From Oceanicoccus sagamiensis (GTDB lineage Bacteria > Pseudomonadota > Gammaproteobacteria > Pseudomonadales > Dasaniaceae): a DNA stretch of 64,000 nt. Where the stretch lies: NCBI RefSeq assembly GCF_002117105.1, contig NZ_CP019343.1:496001-560000 (forward strand). The letters are read 5' to 3'. The notes under the pieces were generated by a model. The model saw only the letters and a program-made list of their open reading frames with translations. It ran no database searches and was not told where the DNA came from. Shown piece after piece: positions 19,010 to 27,910 of this stretch (positions are counted from its first letter, which is position 1; each line of letters starts with the position of its first letter). A program made the position numbers and the translations under genes.

Positions 19010-19119
19010 GGAGGGAGCGAGGGTTTGCCTTTCAGGGGACGCTACAAGTTCGTCCATGAAGGCTCGTGAAAAAGGTCCCTCTTTTTCACGCCCCTGAAAG
19101 ACAAGCCCTCGCTCACTCC
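19010..19119 (-). repeat. Nested inverted repeat, copy A
   Basis: Outer arms 19010-19038 and 19091-19119 pair almost completely (core GAGCGAGGG and CCTTTCAGGGG). Inside lies a perfect 10-bp hairpin, CGTGAAAAAG (19065-19074) with CTTTTTCACG (19081-19090), whose loop reads AGGGAC on the minus strand. Between hairpin and outer arm is the segment GAGCCTTCA-GGACGAACTTG-TAGCGT (minus strand), shared with copy B in opposite orientation. Same family as 19206-19315 and 60046-60192. Confidence 0.75.
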
Positions 19120-19205
19120 TTCAAGTTCACGCCATTATTTGAGTGTGTGAATATAAAGAATGCCAAAAGCCAAAAGGCTGGAAAGAAATTGTAAACGTGA
19201 TGCCA

Positions 19206-19315
19206 GAGCTGAGCTGGGTTGGGGTATATGAGACCGTCGCTGGCAGGGATGCCAGCGAAGAGCCTTCAGGGACGAACTTGTAGCGTGTCGCATATACCCC
19301 AACCCAGCTCAGCTC
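19206..19315 (+). repeat. Nested inverted repeat, copy B
   Basis: Outer arms 19206-19230 and 19291-19315 are a perfect 25-bp inverted repeat beginning GAGCTGAGCTGGG. Inside is GAGACCG, then a perfect 9-bp hairpin TCGCTGGCA-GGGA-TGCCAGCGA (19237-19258), then AGAGCCTTCAGGGACGAACT and GTAGCGTGTCGC. Flanks (GTGATGCYAG before, GTTCCA after) are shared with copy C at 60046-60192. Confidence 0.8.
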
Positions 19316-19366
19316 GTTCCAGCACCACCTAGTCGCTCAAGCCTCTTCCAGAGATACGGTAGAGGC

Positions 19367-20464
19367 TTACTTACGCTGCAAATCGTATTTACGCATTTTT
19401 TCCACCAGCGTAGTACGACGGATTTTCAGTTTTTCTGCGGCCCGAGCTACCACACCAACACTGTCATCCAAGGCTTGCTGAATCAGGCTGCGCTCAAGGT
19501 TGGTCAGGTATTCTTTAAGGTCGATGCCATTGACCGGTAACAGCGCTGTGCTATCCATGGTGGCAACCGTCGGCATACCTTCTGAACGGGCTGACTCGGG
19601 AATAATCAGGTCTTCATCGGCCTCATCAACATGGCGGAATTTTTTCGGTAACTCCTGTACACCCACCACACCATAGGGGTGCAGAATCGCCATACGCTCG
19701 ACCAGGTTAGCCAGCTCCCTGACATTGCCTGCCCACTCATGGCGGCACAGTGACATAATTGCCGCTGAGTTAAAGCGGATAGAACCGCGCTTTTCATTTT
19801 CCAGCCGGGTGACCAGCTCATTCAATAAAAGAGGAATATCTTCAACCCGGTCACGCAGTGGCGGCATTTCTATGGGGAAAACATTGAGCCGGTAATAAAG
19901 GTCTTCACGGAAACCGCCGTCACGAATCATTTCTTCAAGATTGCGGTGGGTCGCAGTGATAATCCGCACATCGGTTTGAATGGTTTTATTGCCACCAATC
20001 CGTTCAAAGCAGCGCTCTTGTAATACGCGCAGAATTTTTACCTGCATATCCAAGGGCATATCGCCGATTTCATCGAGAAATAAGGTACCGCCCTGAGCCA
20101 TTTCAAAGCGCCCTGCTCTGGCTGTTACAGCACCGGTAAAAGCTCCCTTCTCATGGCCAAATAATTCGCTCTCCAGTAACTCACGGGGGATAGCACCACA
20201 GTTAACCGGGACAAAGGGCATATTGCGACGGTGGGAGTTGTAATGCAGTGTGCGGGCGACGACTTCCTTACCGGTACCGGACTCACCGGTAATCAGTACG
20301 GTGACATCTTTATCCGCCACCTGAGCCATCATCTCGCGGACTTTTTGAATCTCACGACTGGTGCCCACCAGGCTGCGAAATAGCTGTACATCACGCTGCT
20401 GCACCCGGCCGGCATTAATATCATATTGCTCTCTATACACCTGAGCCCGGTGCAGGGAGTCCAT
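19367..20464 (-). CDS. fleQ: Flagellar master regulator FleQ/FlrA, main part (AAA+ and HTH) downstream of a frame break
   Basis: Residues 1-365 of this frame cover the FleQ body: [15 protein letters not shown] linker, AAA+ domain with Walker [15 protein letters not shown] sigma-54 loop, Walker [14 protein letters not shown], and the Fis-type HTH ([23 protein letters not shown]). FleQ is the c-di-GMP-responsive sigma-54 activator at the top of the flagellar cascade. The N-terminal FleQ domain lies in another frame (20486-20814). With one extra base in the G6 tract at 20480-20485 the two join as [17 protein letters not shown], matching known FleQ sequences, and total 482 residues. As written, the full-length protein cannot be made; translation from the ATG at 20464 would lack the N-terminal domain. 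Confidence 0.85.
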   Translation of the reverse strand: MDSLHRAQVYREQYDINAGRVQQRDVQLFRSLVGTSREIQKVREMMAQVADKDVTVLITGESGTGKEVVARTLHYNSHRRNMPFVPVNCGAIPRELLESELFGHEKGAFTGAVTARAGRFEMAQGGTLFLDEIGDMPLDMQVKILRVLQERCFERIGGNKTIQTDVRIITATHRNLEEMIRDGGFREDLYYRLNVFPIEMPPLRDRVEDIPLLLNELVTRLENEKRGSIRFNSAAIMSLCRHEWAGNVRELANLVERMAILHPYGVVGVQELPKKFRHVDEADEDLIIPESARSEGMPTVATMDSTALLPVNGIDLKEYLTNLERSLIQQALDDSVGVVARAAEKLKIRRTTLVEKMRKYDLQRK

Positions 20465-20814
20465 AAACTTATTGTAGCTGGGGGGAATTCCAGTTGAGCA
20501 ATCGCCTTATGCTGCAAATCGATATCATCAACCTGCTCTAGCTGGTGCTCGCCAATCAGAATAATCGGGCAGGCGCGGTCCCATTGCTGGGTTTCTTCAA
20601 GCCTCTGCTCAAGGGAAAGACCGCCACATTCCCCAAATACCAGCGCCTTGATCTGGCGGGTATTTTCTTTAGCGTCGTCGCTCTGGCAAATATCCGTCCA
20701 CTGCTGACAGGAAAAGGTCACCGGGTTCTCACCCAAAAAATCCAAAATTACCTGCGCATCATGGCGGCGCTGGTCATTATCGTCGATAACGATAATATTG
20801 TTGTCTTCCCACAT
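20329..20814 (-). pseudogene. fleQ: FleQ N-terminal domain, frame-separated from the rest of fleQ
   Basis: Starts at ATG 20814 (MWEDNNIIVIDDNDQRRHDA), the receiver-like FleQ N-terminal domain that lacks the usual phospho-acceptor chemistry. Homology runs to AQLEFPP at about residue 112; everything after that (20329-20479 in this frame) is a nonsense tail overlapping the true fleQ frame. The break is the G6 tract at 20480-20485 on the plus strand. Either a 7-to-6 contraction or a sequencing error. Promoter region upstream includes TTTGAC-CT-GTCAAA and a TTGACC -35 candidate near 20930. Confidence 0.75.
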
Positions 20815-20971
20815 AAATCCATAACCTTATTTCAGTGAAAGCTTTTATTAAAATTGTCAGCTTTTTGACTGGATAGCACTTTAGCACGTAATTGATGTTA
20901 ATTGTGCCAATTATTTTGACAGGTCAAATTTATGGCACAGAAATCAAGGGGCAGCAAGGGGGACGGGGTAT

Positions 20972-23164
20972 TTATTTGGCACTTTTCAGTGAGGTAACAG
21001 CACTTCGACTGCGCAACCATTCACTAATATCCTGAGCAGCCATTGGGCGGCAGTAATAATAACCCTGCACTTCATCGCAACGCAGTTGGCGAATCACATC
21101 TAATTCTGTTTCTGTCTCTACCCCTTCTGCCACCACATTAAAGTTCAGGCCATGGGAAAGGTTGGACACGGCGGAAACAATCGCCGCTTTTTCAGAGTCG
21201 ATAGTAATATCCTGCACAAAGCAGCGGTCAATCTTGATGGTATCAATCGGGAAGCGGGTAATATAACTGAGTGACGAATAGCCTGTACCAAAATCATCCA
21301 GTGATACCGCAATCCCCTTAGACCGTAACTCTGACAAGGTATCGCCGGTACTGGGGTCAGACATTAATACCCCCTCTGTCATTTCCAGCTCAAGATTTTC
21401 TTCTTTTAAACCGGTACTGGCCAGAGCACTTTCGATAACCTCGATCAGGTTACCCTCTTTAAACTGCCTGGCGGAGACATTGACTGCCACCCTGACATTC
21501 ACCAGGCCTTCATCCAGCCATTGCTTATTCTGCCGGCAAGCGGTTTCAATCACCCACTGGCCAATCTCAACAATTTGCCCGGTATCTTCAGCCACGGTAA
21601 TAAATTGGTTAGGCGGCACCAGGCCTTTAACGGGGTGGACCCAACGGATTAAAGCTTCAAAACCTTTTACGGAGGCATCACGGGTAGAAATTTTAGGCTG
21701 GTAAAATAGCTGAAACTCGCCATTTTGCAGTGCTTTTCTTAAATCGCTTTGAATCGATAAATGAGTAGAAACCTTAGCGACCAGATCTCCTGAGTACGCA
21801 CGGATTTCATTGCGCCCTTGCATTTTGGCTTCATGCAAAGCCAGGTCGGCTTTTTGCAATAGGCTTTCGGCAGTACTGCTGCCTGACTCTGAGTAAGCAA
21901 TACCAATACTGGCGGTAACAAATAACTCCTGGCCACGGTAGAGGAAAGGTTGCTGGAAACTGGCCTTAACGCGCTCAGCAAAACGCTCAACTTCACCACT
22001 ATTGCGATCTGCGCCGGTCATGGCAATGATGAAAGTATCAGCGGCCAGTCGCGACACCATATCCGTCGCAATATCATCCAGATTTGACTCAATCGACATG
22101 GACAGGCGCTCCAGATAAAGCCCCACATCCGCACAATTAACCAGCGTGTTGAGGCGCTCAGTCAGCTGCTGTAATACCGCATCACCGGCACTGTGCCCCA
22201 TTGAGTTATTAACCCGGTTAAATAAATCCAAATCAATACCCAAAATAGCAACCGCACCGCCATTCAGGTGTGATCGCGGTATCGCCTGCTCTAAGAGGCT
22301 TTCTAATAAAGAGCGGTTGGGTAACCCGGTCAAACGATCGCAATAAGCCAAGCGCAGAATTTCCCGCTCGGACTCTTTCCGGTCGGTAACATCAATACTG
22401 ATACCCAGAATATGGGTGCTACCGTCACCCTCATCCTGCATCACTGTCGTATGCACTTCCAGATAGCGCTCAGTACCATCATCAAACACAATGCGGTGCT
22501 CAACCCGCGCTTCCCGCAAATCACGGATCGACGCTATTAAGGAGTCTTGCAAATGCTGCCGGTCATCCGGGTGGCAGCGCTCCATCAGCACGGCGGTATC
22601 GGACTCTTCGTAGGCACCGTCCAGCCGGTAAAGACGGTGCATCTCTTCAGAAACCTGAAAACGGCCTTTTTCTACATGCAGCTCCCAATGACCCAGCTTG
22701 GCCACTTGCTGGGCACTGGCTAGTGACTGCTTACTCATGCGCAGCTGATCCATAATCAGGCGGGCACGCAGTAGATATTTGATGCGGTGAACTAATAAGG
22801 AGTGGTTGATCGGCTTGGTAAAGAAGTCGGTAGCCCCTACTTCATAAGCGCGATTAATCGAGCTCACATCATCCAGACCGGTCAACATAATAATGGGGAT
22901 ATAAACACCCTTGGGGTGGGCGCGCAGATGGCCACAGACATCAAAACCATCGATATCCGGTAGCAGGGCATCTAGCAGAATAATATCAGGCTGGTAATTC
23001 ACCACGGTATCGAGCACTACTTCGCCGCAGTCGACCGCAATCACCTCAAAATTGGCGTTACGTAAAATCTTGCCGACTAACTGGCGCTCCACAGGGTTAT
23101 CTTCGACCACCAGAACGATGGGCAAATCCGCTGAAGAGCCAATAGGATCGAGATTTTCTGTCAA
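20972..23164 (-). CDS. Response regulator REC-PAS-(degenerate GGDEF)-EAL, probable c-di-GMP phosphodiesterase
   Basis: A 730-residue protein. REC is at about 15-130 (VVEDNPVERQLV; phospho-Asp in IILLDALLPDIDG). PAS_3 is at about 150-265 (AKLGHWELHVEKG, then GISIDVTDRKESE). The GGDEF-fold domain at about 275-445 has its signature replaced by LAADTF, so it is probably not a cyclase. EAL is at about 460-715 with EALIRW, EMTEGVLM and DDFGTGYSS intact, so c-di-GMP hydrolysis is the likely activity. It lies upstream of fleQ on the same strand, separated by about 158 bases. FleQ binds c-di-GMP, so local control of the FleQ ligand is an attractive inference. Confidence 0.88.
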   Translation of the reverse strand: MTENLDPIGSSADLPIVLVVEDNPVERQLVGKILRNANFEVIAVDCGEVVLDTVVNYQPDIILLDALLPDIDGFDVCGHLRAHPKGVYIPIIMLTGLDDVSSINRAYEVGATDFFTKPINHSLLVHRIKYLLRARLIMDQLRMSKQSLASAQQVAKLGHWELHVEKGRFQVSEEMHRLYRLDGAYEESDTAVLMERCHPDDRQHLQDSLIASIRDLREARVEHRIVFDDGTERYLEVHTTVMQDEGDGSTHILGISIDVTDRKESEREILRLAYCDRLTGLPNRSLLESLLEQAIPRSHLNGGAVAILGIDLDLFNRVNNSMGHSAGDAVLQQLTERLNTLVNCADVGLYLERLSMSIESNLDDIATDMVSRLAADTFIIAMTGADRNSGEVERFAERVKASFQQPFLYRGQELFVTASIGIAYSESGSSTAESLLQKADLALHEAKMQGRNEIRAYSGDLVAKVSTHLSIQSDLRKALQNGEFQLFYQPKISTRDASVKGFEALIRWVHPVKGLVPPNQFITVAEDTGQIVEIGQWVIETACRQNKQWLDEGLVNVRVAVNVSARQFKEGNLIEVIESALASTGLKEENLELEMTEGVLMSDPSTGDTLSELRSKGIAVSLDDFGTGYSSLSYITRFPIDTIKIDRCFVQDITIDSEKAAIVSAVSNLSHGLNFNVVAEGVETETELDVIRQLRCDEVQGYYYCRPMAAQDISEWLRSRSAVTSLKSAK

Positions 23165-23479
23165 ACTGACGACCTCGCGAACACAGTAGCGCTATTTGTT
23201 TCGTGGTTTGTTATATGGATTTAAAGCTGTCTAAGCCCGATCAAAGGCTGCCCGATCAAAGATGGGGCTATACCCGGCGCTCTACTGCAAATCGCTTTAT
23301 AGTTATAACGATAGCCGAGGGGCGCTTAGGATGCTAGCAAACTTTGACTCATTAAGTACAATTACTTACCAAATCAAGTGCTTCGGGCATTTTTGCCCAG
23401 TAATAAGCACCCGCCTAAAACAAAAAATGGCCGGTAAACCGGCCATTTAAAGCTGCTATCGGGATTGTGGCTCCGAGTA
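23165..23479. other. Gap between fliS and the REC-PAS-EAL gene
   Basis: 315 bases holding the fliS terminator (23421-23448), a small GGGCATTTTTGCCC stem (about 23385-23400) and the presumed promoter of the minus-strand REC-PAS-EAL gene. No gene or repeat family member recognised. Confidence 0.4.
23421..23448 (-). terminator. Rho-independent terminator of fliS
   Basis: Perfect 11-bp stem (ATGGCCGGT core) with a 2-base loop at 23425-23448, followed on the minus strand by a T run. It lies about 35 bases after the fliS stop. Confidence 0.8.
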
Positions 23480-23866
23480 TTAAGCCACTTCCTCGGCAAT
23501 ACCATCCCAACCCGACTTAATCGTACGCATCAAAGCCATCACTTCATCGACAATGTCTTCGCTGCTGCCAATATTCGCTTCAAGCAAACGGCGCTGCATA
23601 TAGTCATATAAATCATCAAGGTTGTCGGCCATTTCACCGCCTACCTCTTTATTCAGACTATTGCGCAAACCGGCCACGATAGTAACAGCCTTACCAATGG
23701 CTTCGCCTTTTTCTGAGGCGGAATTACGCTGAATAGCACCTTTGGCCTCGGCCAGGCGCTGTAACATACCTTCCATTAGCATTTGGATTAAGCGATGTGG
23801 GGAAGCATCTTCAACACCTGAGCCGGTATTGACCTGCTGATACTGAGCTAAACCTTTATTTAACAT
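23480..23866 (-). CDS. fliS: Flagellin export chaperone FliS
   Basis: A 128-residue all-helical protein typical of FliS: N-terminal YQQVNTGSGVEDASPHRLIQMLMEGMLQRLAEA, then a helix with LYDYMQRRLLEAN. FliS caps the flagellin C-terminal helices in the cytoplasm and hands flagellin to FlhA for export. Here it is transcribed away from fliC on the opposite strand rather than after fliD, which is less usual. A sigma-28 promoter (23960-23986) precedes it and a strong terminator follows, so it appears to be a single-gene unit. Confidence 0.92.
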   Translation of the reverse strand: MLNKGLAQYQQVNTGSGVEDASPHRLIQMLMEGMLQRLAEAKGAIQRNSASEKGEAIGKAVTIVAGLRNSLNKEVGGEMADNLDDLYDYMQRRLLEANIGSSEDIVDEVMALMRTIKSGWDGIAEEVA

Positions 23867-23959
23867 GACAGATAATCCTGATTCGTTAATAACTGCGGTT
23901 TTAAATTCTGAAGTGAGATAACGCAGCTCTTATGTATGCGTTTACCTCTACTCCTATAG

Positions 23960-23986
23960 CTATCGGTCAACCATGCAATTCCTTTA
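23960..23986 (-). promoter_or_regulatory. Sigma-28 (FliA) promoter of fliS
   Basis: Minus strand TAAA-N15-ACCGATAG, one to two bases from the consensus TAAA-N15-GCCGATAA, about 95 bases before the fliS ATG. Confidence 0.65.
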
Positions 23987-24123
23987 GCCTAAATTCAAGC
24001 TTTTTTACACCCGCCACGGTCAGCAAGTGACTGATTCTGCTGTGCTTCTATATATAGAAAGCCTTACAACCTTTTCCTCAGAATATACCCTCTTCGATAA
24101 CTACAAGTTCTATATAAAAAAGC

Positions 24124-24150
24124 TAAAGATAACTAAAAGTGCGCCGATAG
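24124..24150 (+). promoter_or_regulatory. Sigma-28 (FliA) promoter of fliC
   Basis: TAAA (24124-24127), exactly 15 bases, GCCGATAG (24143-24150). This is a near-perfect FliA promoter, 93 bases before the flagellin ATG, and it lies within a longer upstream-open frame, which shows that frame extension is not coding. Confidence 0.85.
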
Positions 24151-24242
24151 AGTCACTGAAGACAATAAATTGGTGTGATTTCCACACTATAACCAACGCT
24201 CCCACAGGCCTGAGCCTTCCAAGGAGCCAAGGAGAACTAGCA

Positions 24243-25799
24243 ATGCCACAGGTAATTAATACGAATGTTGCGTCCTTGAACGCTCAGCGTAACCTGGATA
24301 AGTCGCAAGGGGCCCTACAAACCTCGCTACAGCGCCTATCTTCAGGTCTACGTATCAACTCTGCGAAGGACGATGCTGCGGGTCTAGCGATCGTCGATCG
24401 ATTCACTTCACAGATTCGAGGCCTTAACCAGGCGGCTCGTAACGCATCTGACGGTATCTCTATATCGCAGGTTGCTGAAGGCGCGATGGCTGAGAGCACG
24501 AACATCCTACAGCGTATGCGGGAACTGGCTATCCAGTCTGCAAACGGCTCTAACTCTGCCGATGACCGCGCTAACTTGAACAAAGAGGTTGTTCAGCTGC
24601 AGGAAGAGCTAACACGTATTGCGGACACTACACGATTTGGTACTCAGAAGTTACTTGACGGCTCTTTTGGTTCTCAAAGCTTCCAGGTGGGTGCAAACGC
24701 CAACGAAACAATCGATGTTGATTTGACTCAAAGTTTTGCAGCTGCAGCTCTGGGTACAGAAACAACTACCGGTAGCGCTGCCTACACGGTTAGTGCTTCA
24801 ACTATTGCTGCGACAGGTATTGGCGGTGTAAGCACTGCAGGTATCACTGGTGCTGGCAGCGTAACTTTCAGCGATGGCACTAACTCAGCTGCCGTTACTC
24901 TAAGCGCCGGTTACTCAGCTAAAACATTGGCTGCAGACTTAAACACTGCTTATAACACTGCAACTGCCCAGACTCTTGGCGCAGCAGCGGGTACAGCTTC
25001 ACTAACTGTTGCTATCGCAACTGCTGCTGCGGCCTTCACCGCCGGCCAGACCATTGACGTTGTAGTGGGTACTACCACTACTTCCGTAACATTAGGTTCT
25101 GCTGACCAAGGTATTACAGCATTGACTACTGCAGTTTCTGCTGCATTAGCCGGTAATGCCCAGGTAACAGCTCAAGGTATTGTTATCACATCTGATGGCA
25201 ATGGTTTCACCTTAACTGATGCTGACGGCGACAATATCAACGTTACTGTTATCACCAGCGCAGGTAACGGCCTTGATGTGACTGTAAACGGTCAGACCAC
25301 TTCTGCTGCTGCTTCTCTAGGCGGTATTGCGGTAGGTAGCGTAACGGTTGCAAGTGCAGCAGTTACAGCAACTAACGTTGCTTCTACTTTCGCTCCAACA
25401 GCAACAGGTACCGGCTTGCTTTCAGCCGATATCACTATTGGTGCAGCCACCTTCACTACTGTTGGTGTAGGTATTGCCGCTGGTGACAGTATCGCTGATG
25501 TTGATATCTCGACAGTAACCGGCGCACAGAGTGCTATCTCGGTAACTGACTCGGCGATCTCAACGATCGATAACGCCCGAGCCGATTTAGGTGCGATTCA
25601 AAACCGTCTTGAATCAACTATCTCTAACCTGACAAGTATCTCTGAGAACGTATCCGCTGCGCGGTCACGGGTTCAAGATGCTGACTTTGCTGCGGAAACA
25701 GCAAGCTTGACGAGAAACCAGATCCTCCAGCAGGCAGGTATTTCGGTATTATCACAGGCTAACTCGCTTCCACAGCAGGTTCTGTCTCTGCTACAGTAA
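24243..25799 (+). CDS. fliC: Flagellin
   Basis: A 518-residue filament protein. The conserved N-terminal D0/D1 ([35 protein letters not shown], about 1-150) and C-terminal D1/D0 (about 430-518, ending [15 protein letters not shown]) flank a variable central part rich in T, A, S, V and G that forms the surface domains. The start is the ATG at 24243 with AAGGAGAA 6-9 bases upstream. The frame is open to 24027, but the sigma-28 promoter lies inside that extension. Ser/Thr density in the centre offers many O-glycosylation sites, relevant to the sugar genes at 28244-30920. The N-terminal codons differ in style from neighbours, as is usual in highly expressed genes. Confidence 0.95.
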   Translation: MPQVINTNVASLNAQRNLDKSQGALQTSLQRLSSGLRINSAKDDAAGLAIVDRFTSQIRGLNQAARNASDGISISQVAEGAMAESTNILQRMRELAIQSANGSNSADDRANLNKEVVQLQEELTRIADTTRFGTQKLLDGSFGSQSFQVGANANETIDVDLTQSFAAAALGTETTTGSAAYTVSASTIAATGIGGVSTAGITGAGSVTFSDGTNSAAVTLSAGYSAKTLAADLNTAYNTATAQTLGAAAGTASLTVAIATAAAAFTAGQTIDVVVGTTTTSVTLGSADQGITALTTAVSAALAGNAQVTAQGIVITSDGNGFTLTDADGDNINVTVITSAGNGLDVTVNGQTTSAAASLGGIAVGSVTVASAAVTATNVASTFAPTATGTGLLSADITIGAATFTTVGVGIAAGDSIADVDISTVTGAQSAISVTDSAISTIDNARADLGAIQNRLESTISNLTSISENVSAARSRVQDADFAAETASLTRNQILQQAGISVLSQANSLPQQVLSLLQ

Positions 25800-25820
25800 G
25801 ACTAGGAACTGGTATAACGG

Positions 25821-25847
25821 CCCCTTAAAGTCAGCTTTAAGGGGTTT
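25821..25847 (+). terminator. Terminator after fliC
   Basis: Perfect 10-bp stem CCCCTTAAAG-TCAG-CTTTAAGGGG followed by TTT. It may attenuate rather than stop transcription into flaG, 30 bases downstream. Confidence 0.65.
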
Positions 25848-25876
25848 GATACCAAACTTTGTGAAGGTGAATAACC

Positions 25877-26227
25877 ATGCTTAACGACATTGTTAACAGT
25901 GGTCTTCAGCCAGCGGTAAAAGCTCGGGAGGCTAGCGCTACGCCAGCCAAAACTGAGCAAGCCGAAGCGGCACAACCTGAACAAGAGGCTGTAGCACCTG
26001 AGCCGCAAGAGCTCCAATCAGCCGTCAGCAAACTGAATGACTATGTTCAAAATGTACAACGAACCCTGTCATTTAGTGTTGAGGAAGATACGGGAACAAC
26101 TGTAGTTCAAGTCTACGACTCTGAGACGGAAGAGTTGATTCGACAAATACCGGCGGAGGAGACCATTAAATTGGCAGCCTCAATAGAGGAACAAACCGCC
26201 AGCCTGTTCTTAAAAGAACAAGCTTAA
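25877..26227 (+). CDS. flaG: FlaG family protein
   Basis: A 116-residue protein. The N-terminal half is low-complexity (A, E, P, Q). The C-terminal half is the FlaG domain: SKLNDYVQNVQRTLSFSVEE, TVVQVYDSETEELIRQIPAEE. FlaG affects filament length in Pseudomonas and Campylobacter; the mechanism is unsettled. It sits between fliC and fliD as in Pseudomonas, and is bounded by hairpin terminators on both sides. GAAGGTG precedes the ATG. Confidence 0.88.
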   Translation: MLNDIVNSGLQPAVKAREASATPAKTEQAEAAQPEQEAVAPEPQELQSAVSKLNDYVQNVQRTLSFSVEEDTGTTVVQVYDSETEELIRQIPAEETIKLAASIEEQTASLFLKEQA

Positions 26228-26237
26228 GTAGTACTGA

Positions 26238-26264
26238 AAGGGGAGGCTTAGCCTCCCCTTTTTC
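26238..26264 (+). terminator. Terminator after flaG
   Basis: Perfect 10-bp stem AAGGGGAGGC-TTA-GCCTCCCCTT followed by TTTCCTTTT; it lies 11 bases after the flaG stop. Confidence 0.85.
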
Positions 26265-26316
26265 CTTTTAAAGGTAGTCTGTATTGCCCTTAAAAGCCCA
26301 AAGAGGTACCCCACCA

Positions 26317-26332
26317 TGGCACGATATATGCT
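26317..26332 (+). promoter_or_regulatory. Candidate sigma-54 promoter of fliD
   Basis: TGGCAC-N5-ATGCT, one base from the TTGCT -12 box, 94 bases before the fliD ATG and just after the flaG terminator. Confidence 0.5.
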
Positions 26333-26425
26333 CCCATTCCCTTTATTTAGTAATACTGTCAAACTCATGACTTCGCTGCACTTAAGCAGTAGCATGGGCT
26401 CTACAGCTAAAATGGGTAATTAATC

Positions 26426-27904
26426 ATGGCCTCTATTACTTCAGTGGGTGTCGGTTCAGGCTTAGACCTGGAAACTCTGATCGAGAATATTCTCGAGGCG
26501 GAAAAGACACCAACGGAAACCCGGTTAAACCTTCAGGAGACTGAAACACAGGCTACAATTACTGCTTTTGGCAGTATTAAAAGCACTCTATCCAGTTTTC
26601 AGGACTCTCTAGCCAACCTGAAAGACAGTAATTTCTTCTCCAGCCGACAAGCAACTTCCGGGAATAGTGAATCATTTACTGCCACATCCGAGTCGACCGC
26701 AGAGATCGGCAACTATGAAGTCGCCGTACTGGCACTTGCTGAAGCCAGTAAAGTAGCGACTAATGGCAGCTTTGCTGACCCTGATGCCACCGTAGGTGAA
26801 GGCACCTTAACCCTTGGCTTTGTCGACGGCGATAACTTCGATATCAGTGTTGCCGCCACTGACAGCCTGACCACCATACGCGATGCGATTAATAATGCCG
26901 AAGACAACACCGGTATTACCGCCAGCCTCCTTACTGTCGATGCCGGTATGGGAGATGGCTCCACCATTACCGAGCTAGTACTGACCTCCAATAACACCGG
27001 TGAAGCAAACCAAATCACCATTAGCGTTGACGATAGCGGCGATGGTGATGACACTGACGGCAGCGGCCTGTCACAATTCTACTTTGATGGTTCCGACCCC
27101 GACAATGTCGCCAACCAACTGGTCAATAAAGCAAGCGCTCAAGACGCCAGTATTACCGTAGATGGCTTTACCGCCTTTAGCGCTAGCAATACCTTCGACA
27201 GTGTTATTGACGGGGTATCTATTACTGCTGTCACTGCTGATGAGAACCCGGGCGACCCAACGACCGCCGCACTGAATGTAGCCATTGATACTACCGGCGT
27301 GCAAAATGAAATCACCACCTTTGCCGCTACTTACAATGAGCTTATTATCGTGATGAATCAACTGACCGATTACAATGCAGAGACTGAAACACGAGGCATA
27401 CTTAACTCAGACTCAAGCGCACGTATTATTGAAGAACAGATTCGTCGCATTATGACAGACACTGTGGATGGCGCGCCCTCAGACTTTAACAACCTTTCTT
27501 ACCTGGGCTTTTCCACTAACCAGAATGGTACCCTTAATCTAAAAACGGATAGTTCCTTAAGCTATGAGTCGAATCTGGCCGATGCTGTATCTTCAAATTT
27601 TGATGATTTAGCCAGTATCTTTACTGGAGACGATGGCGTTGCCACAAGACTGGATGACCTACTGGACTCCTTCCTGCAATCGGGCGGCACCATAGATACC
27701 AAAGAAAGCATCCTTCAGGAAGAACTGAATGTTATTGAAGAAGAGCGCTTTGACCTTGGCTTTCGTTTGGAAAAAATTGAAGACCGCTACCGGGCACAGT
27801 TTGCTGCACTGGATATTTTAGTGGCACAGCTTAATCAAACCGGTAATTTTCTGAGTGAGCAATTAGCCGCTACTGCCAATATCATCAGTGGCAATAAGGA
27901 TTAA
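26426..27904 (+). CDS. fliD: Flagellar filament cap protein FliD
   Basis: A 492-residue protein. The FliD N-terminal domain starts SITSVGVGSGLDLETLIENIL, then a variable D2/D3 region with many acidic residues. The C-terminal domain (about 270-470) is helical with FAATYNELIIVMNQLTDYN and a terminal coiled coil (LQEELNVIEEERFDLGFRLEKIEDRYRAQF, quoted in part as LGFRLEKIEDRYRAQF). FliD caps the growing filament outside the cell and lets flagellin fold. Preceded by a candidate sigma-54 site; it probably shares its transcript with the fliT-like gene 6 bases downstream. Confidence 0.93.
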   Translation: MASITSVGVGSGLDLETLIENILEAEKTPTETRLNLQETETQATITAFGSIKSTLSSFQDSLANLKDSNFFSSRQATSGNSESFTATSESTAEIGNYEVAVLALAEASKVATNGSFADPDATVGEGTLTLGFVDGDNFDISVAATDSLTTIRDAINNAEDNTGITASLLTVDAGMGDGSTITELVLTSNNTGEANQITISVDDSGDGDDTDGSGLSQFYFDGSDPDNVANQLVNKASAQDASITVDGFTAFSASNTFDSVIDGVSITAVTADENPGDPTTAALNVAIDTTGVQNEITTFAATYNELIIVMNQLTDYNAETETRGILNSDSSARIIEEQIRRIMTDTVDGAPSDFNNLSYLGFSTNQNGTLNLKTDSSLSYESNLADAVSSNFDDLASIFTGDDGVATRLDDLLDSFLQSGGTIDTKESILQEELNVIEEERFDLGFRLEKIEDRYRAQFAALDILVAQLNQTGNFLSEQLAATANIISGNKD

Positions 27905-27910
27905 CAGACG

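Larger units (their letters stand above)
18857..19366. other. Intergenic region between fleS and fleQ carrying two nested inverted-repeat elements
   Basis: 510 bases without a credible gene. From left to right: the fleSR sigma-54 promoter (18909-18924), a G9 tract (18995-19003), nested inverted repeat A (19010-19119), nested inverted repeat B (19206-19315), then 50 bases before the fleQ stop. The repeats lie downstream of fleQ and could act as its transcription terminator, or protect its mRNA. Confidence 0.6.

Noticed and set aside
24027-24242. 72-codon N-terminal extension of flagellin
   Set aside because: It contains the sigma-28 promoter and the ribosome site; flagellins begin at the MPQVINTN-type sequence.
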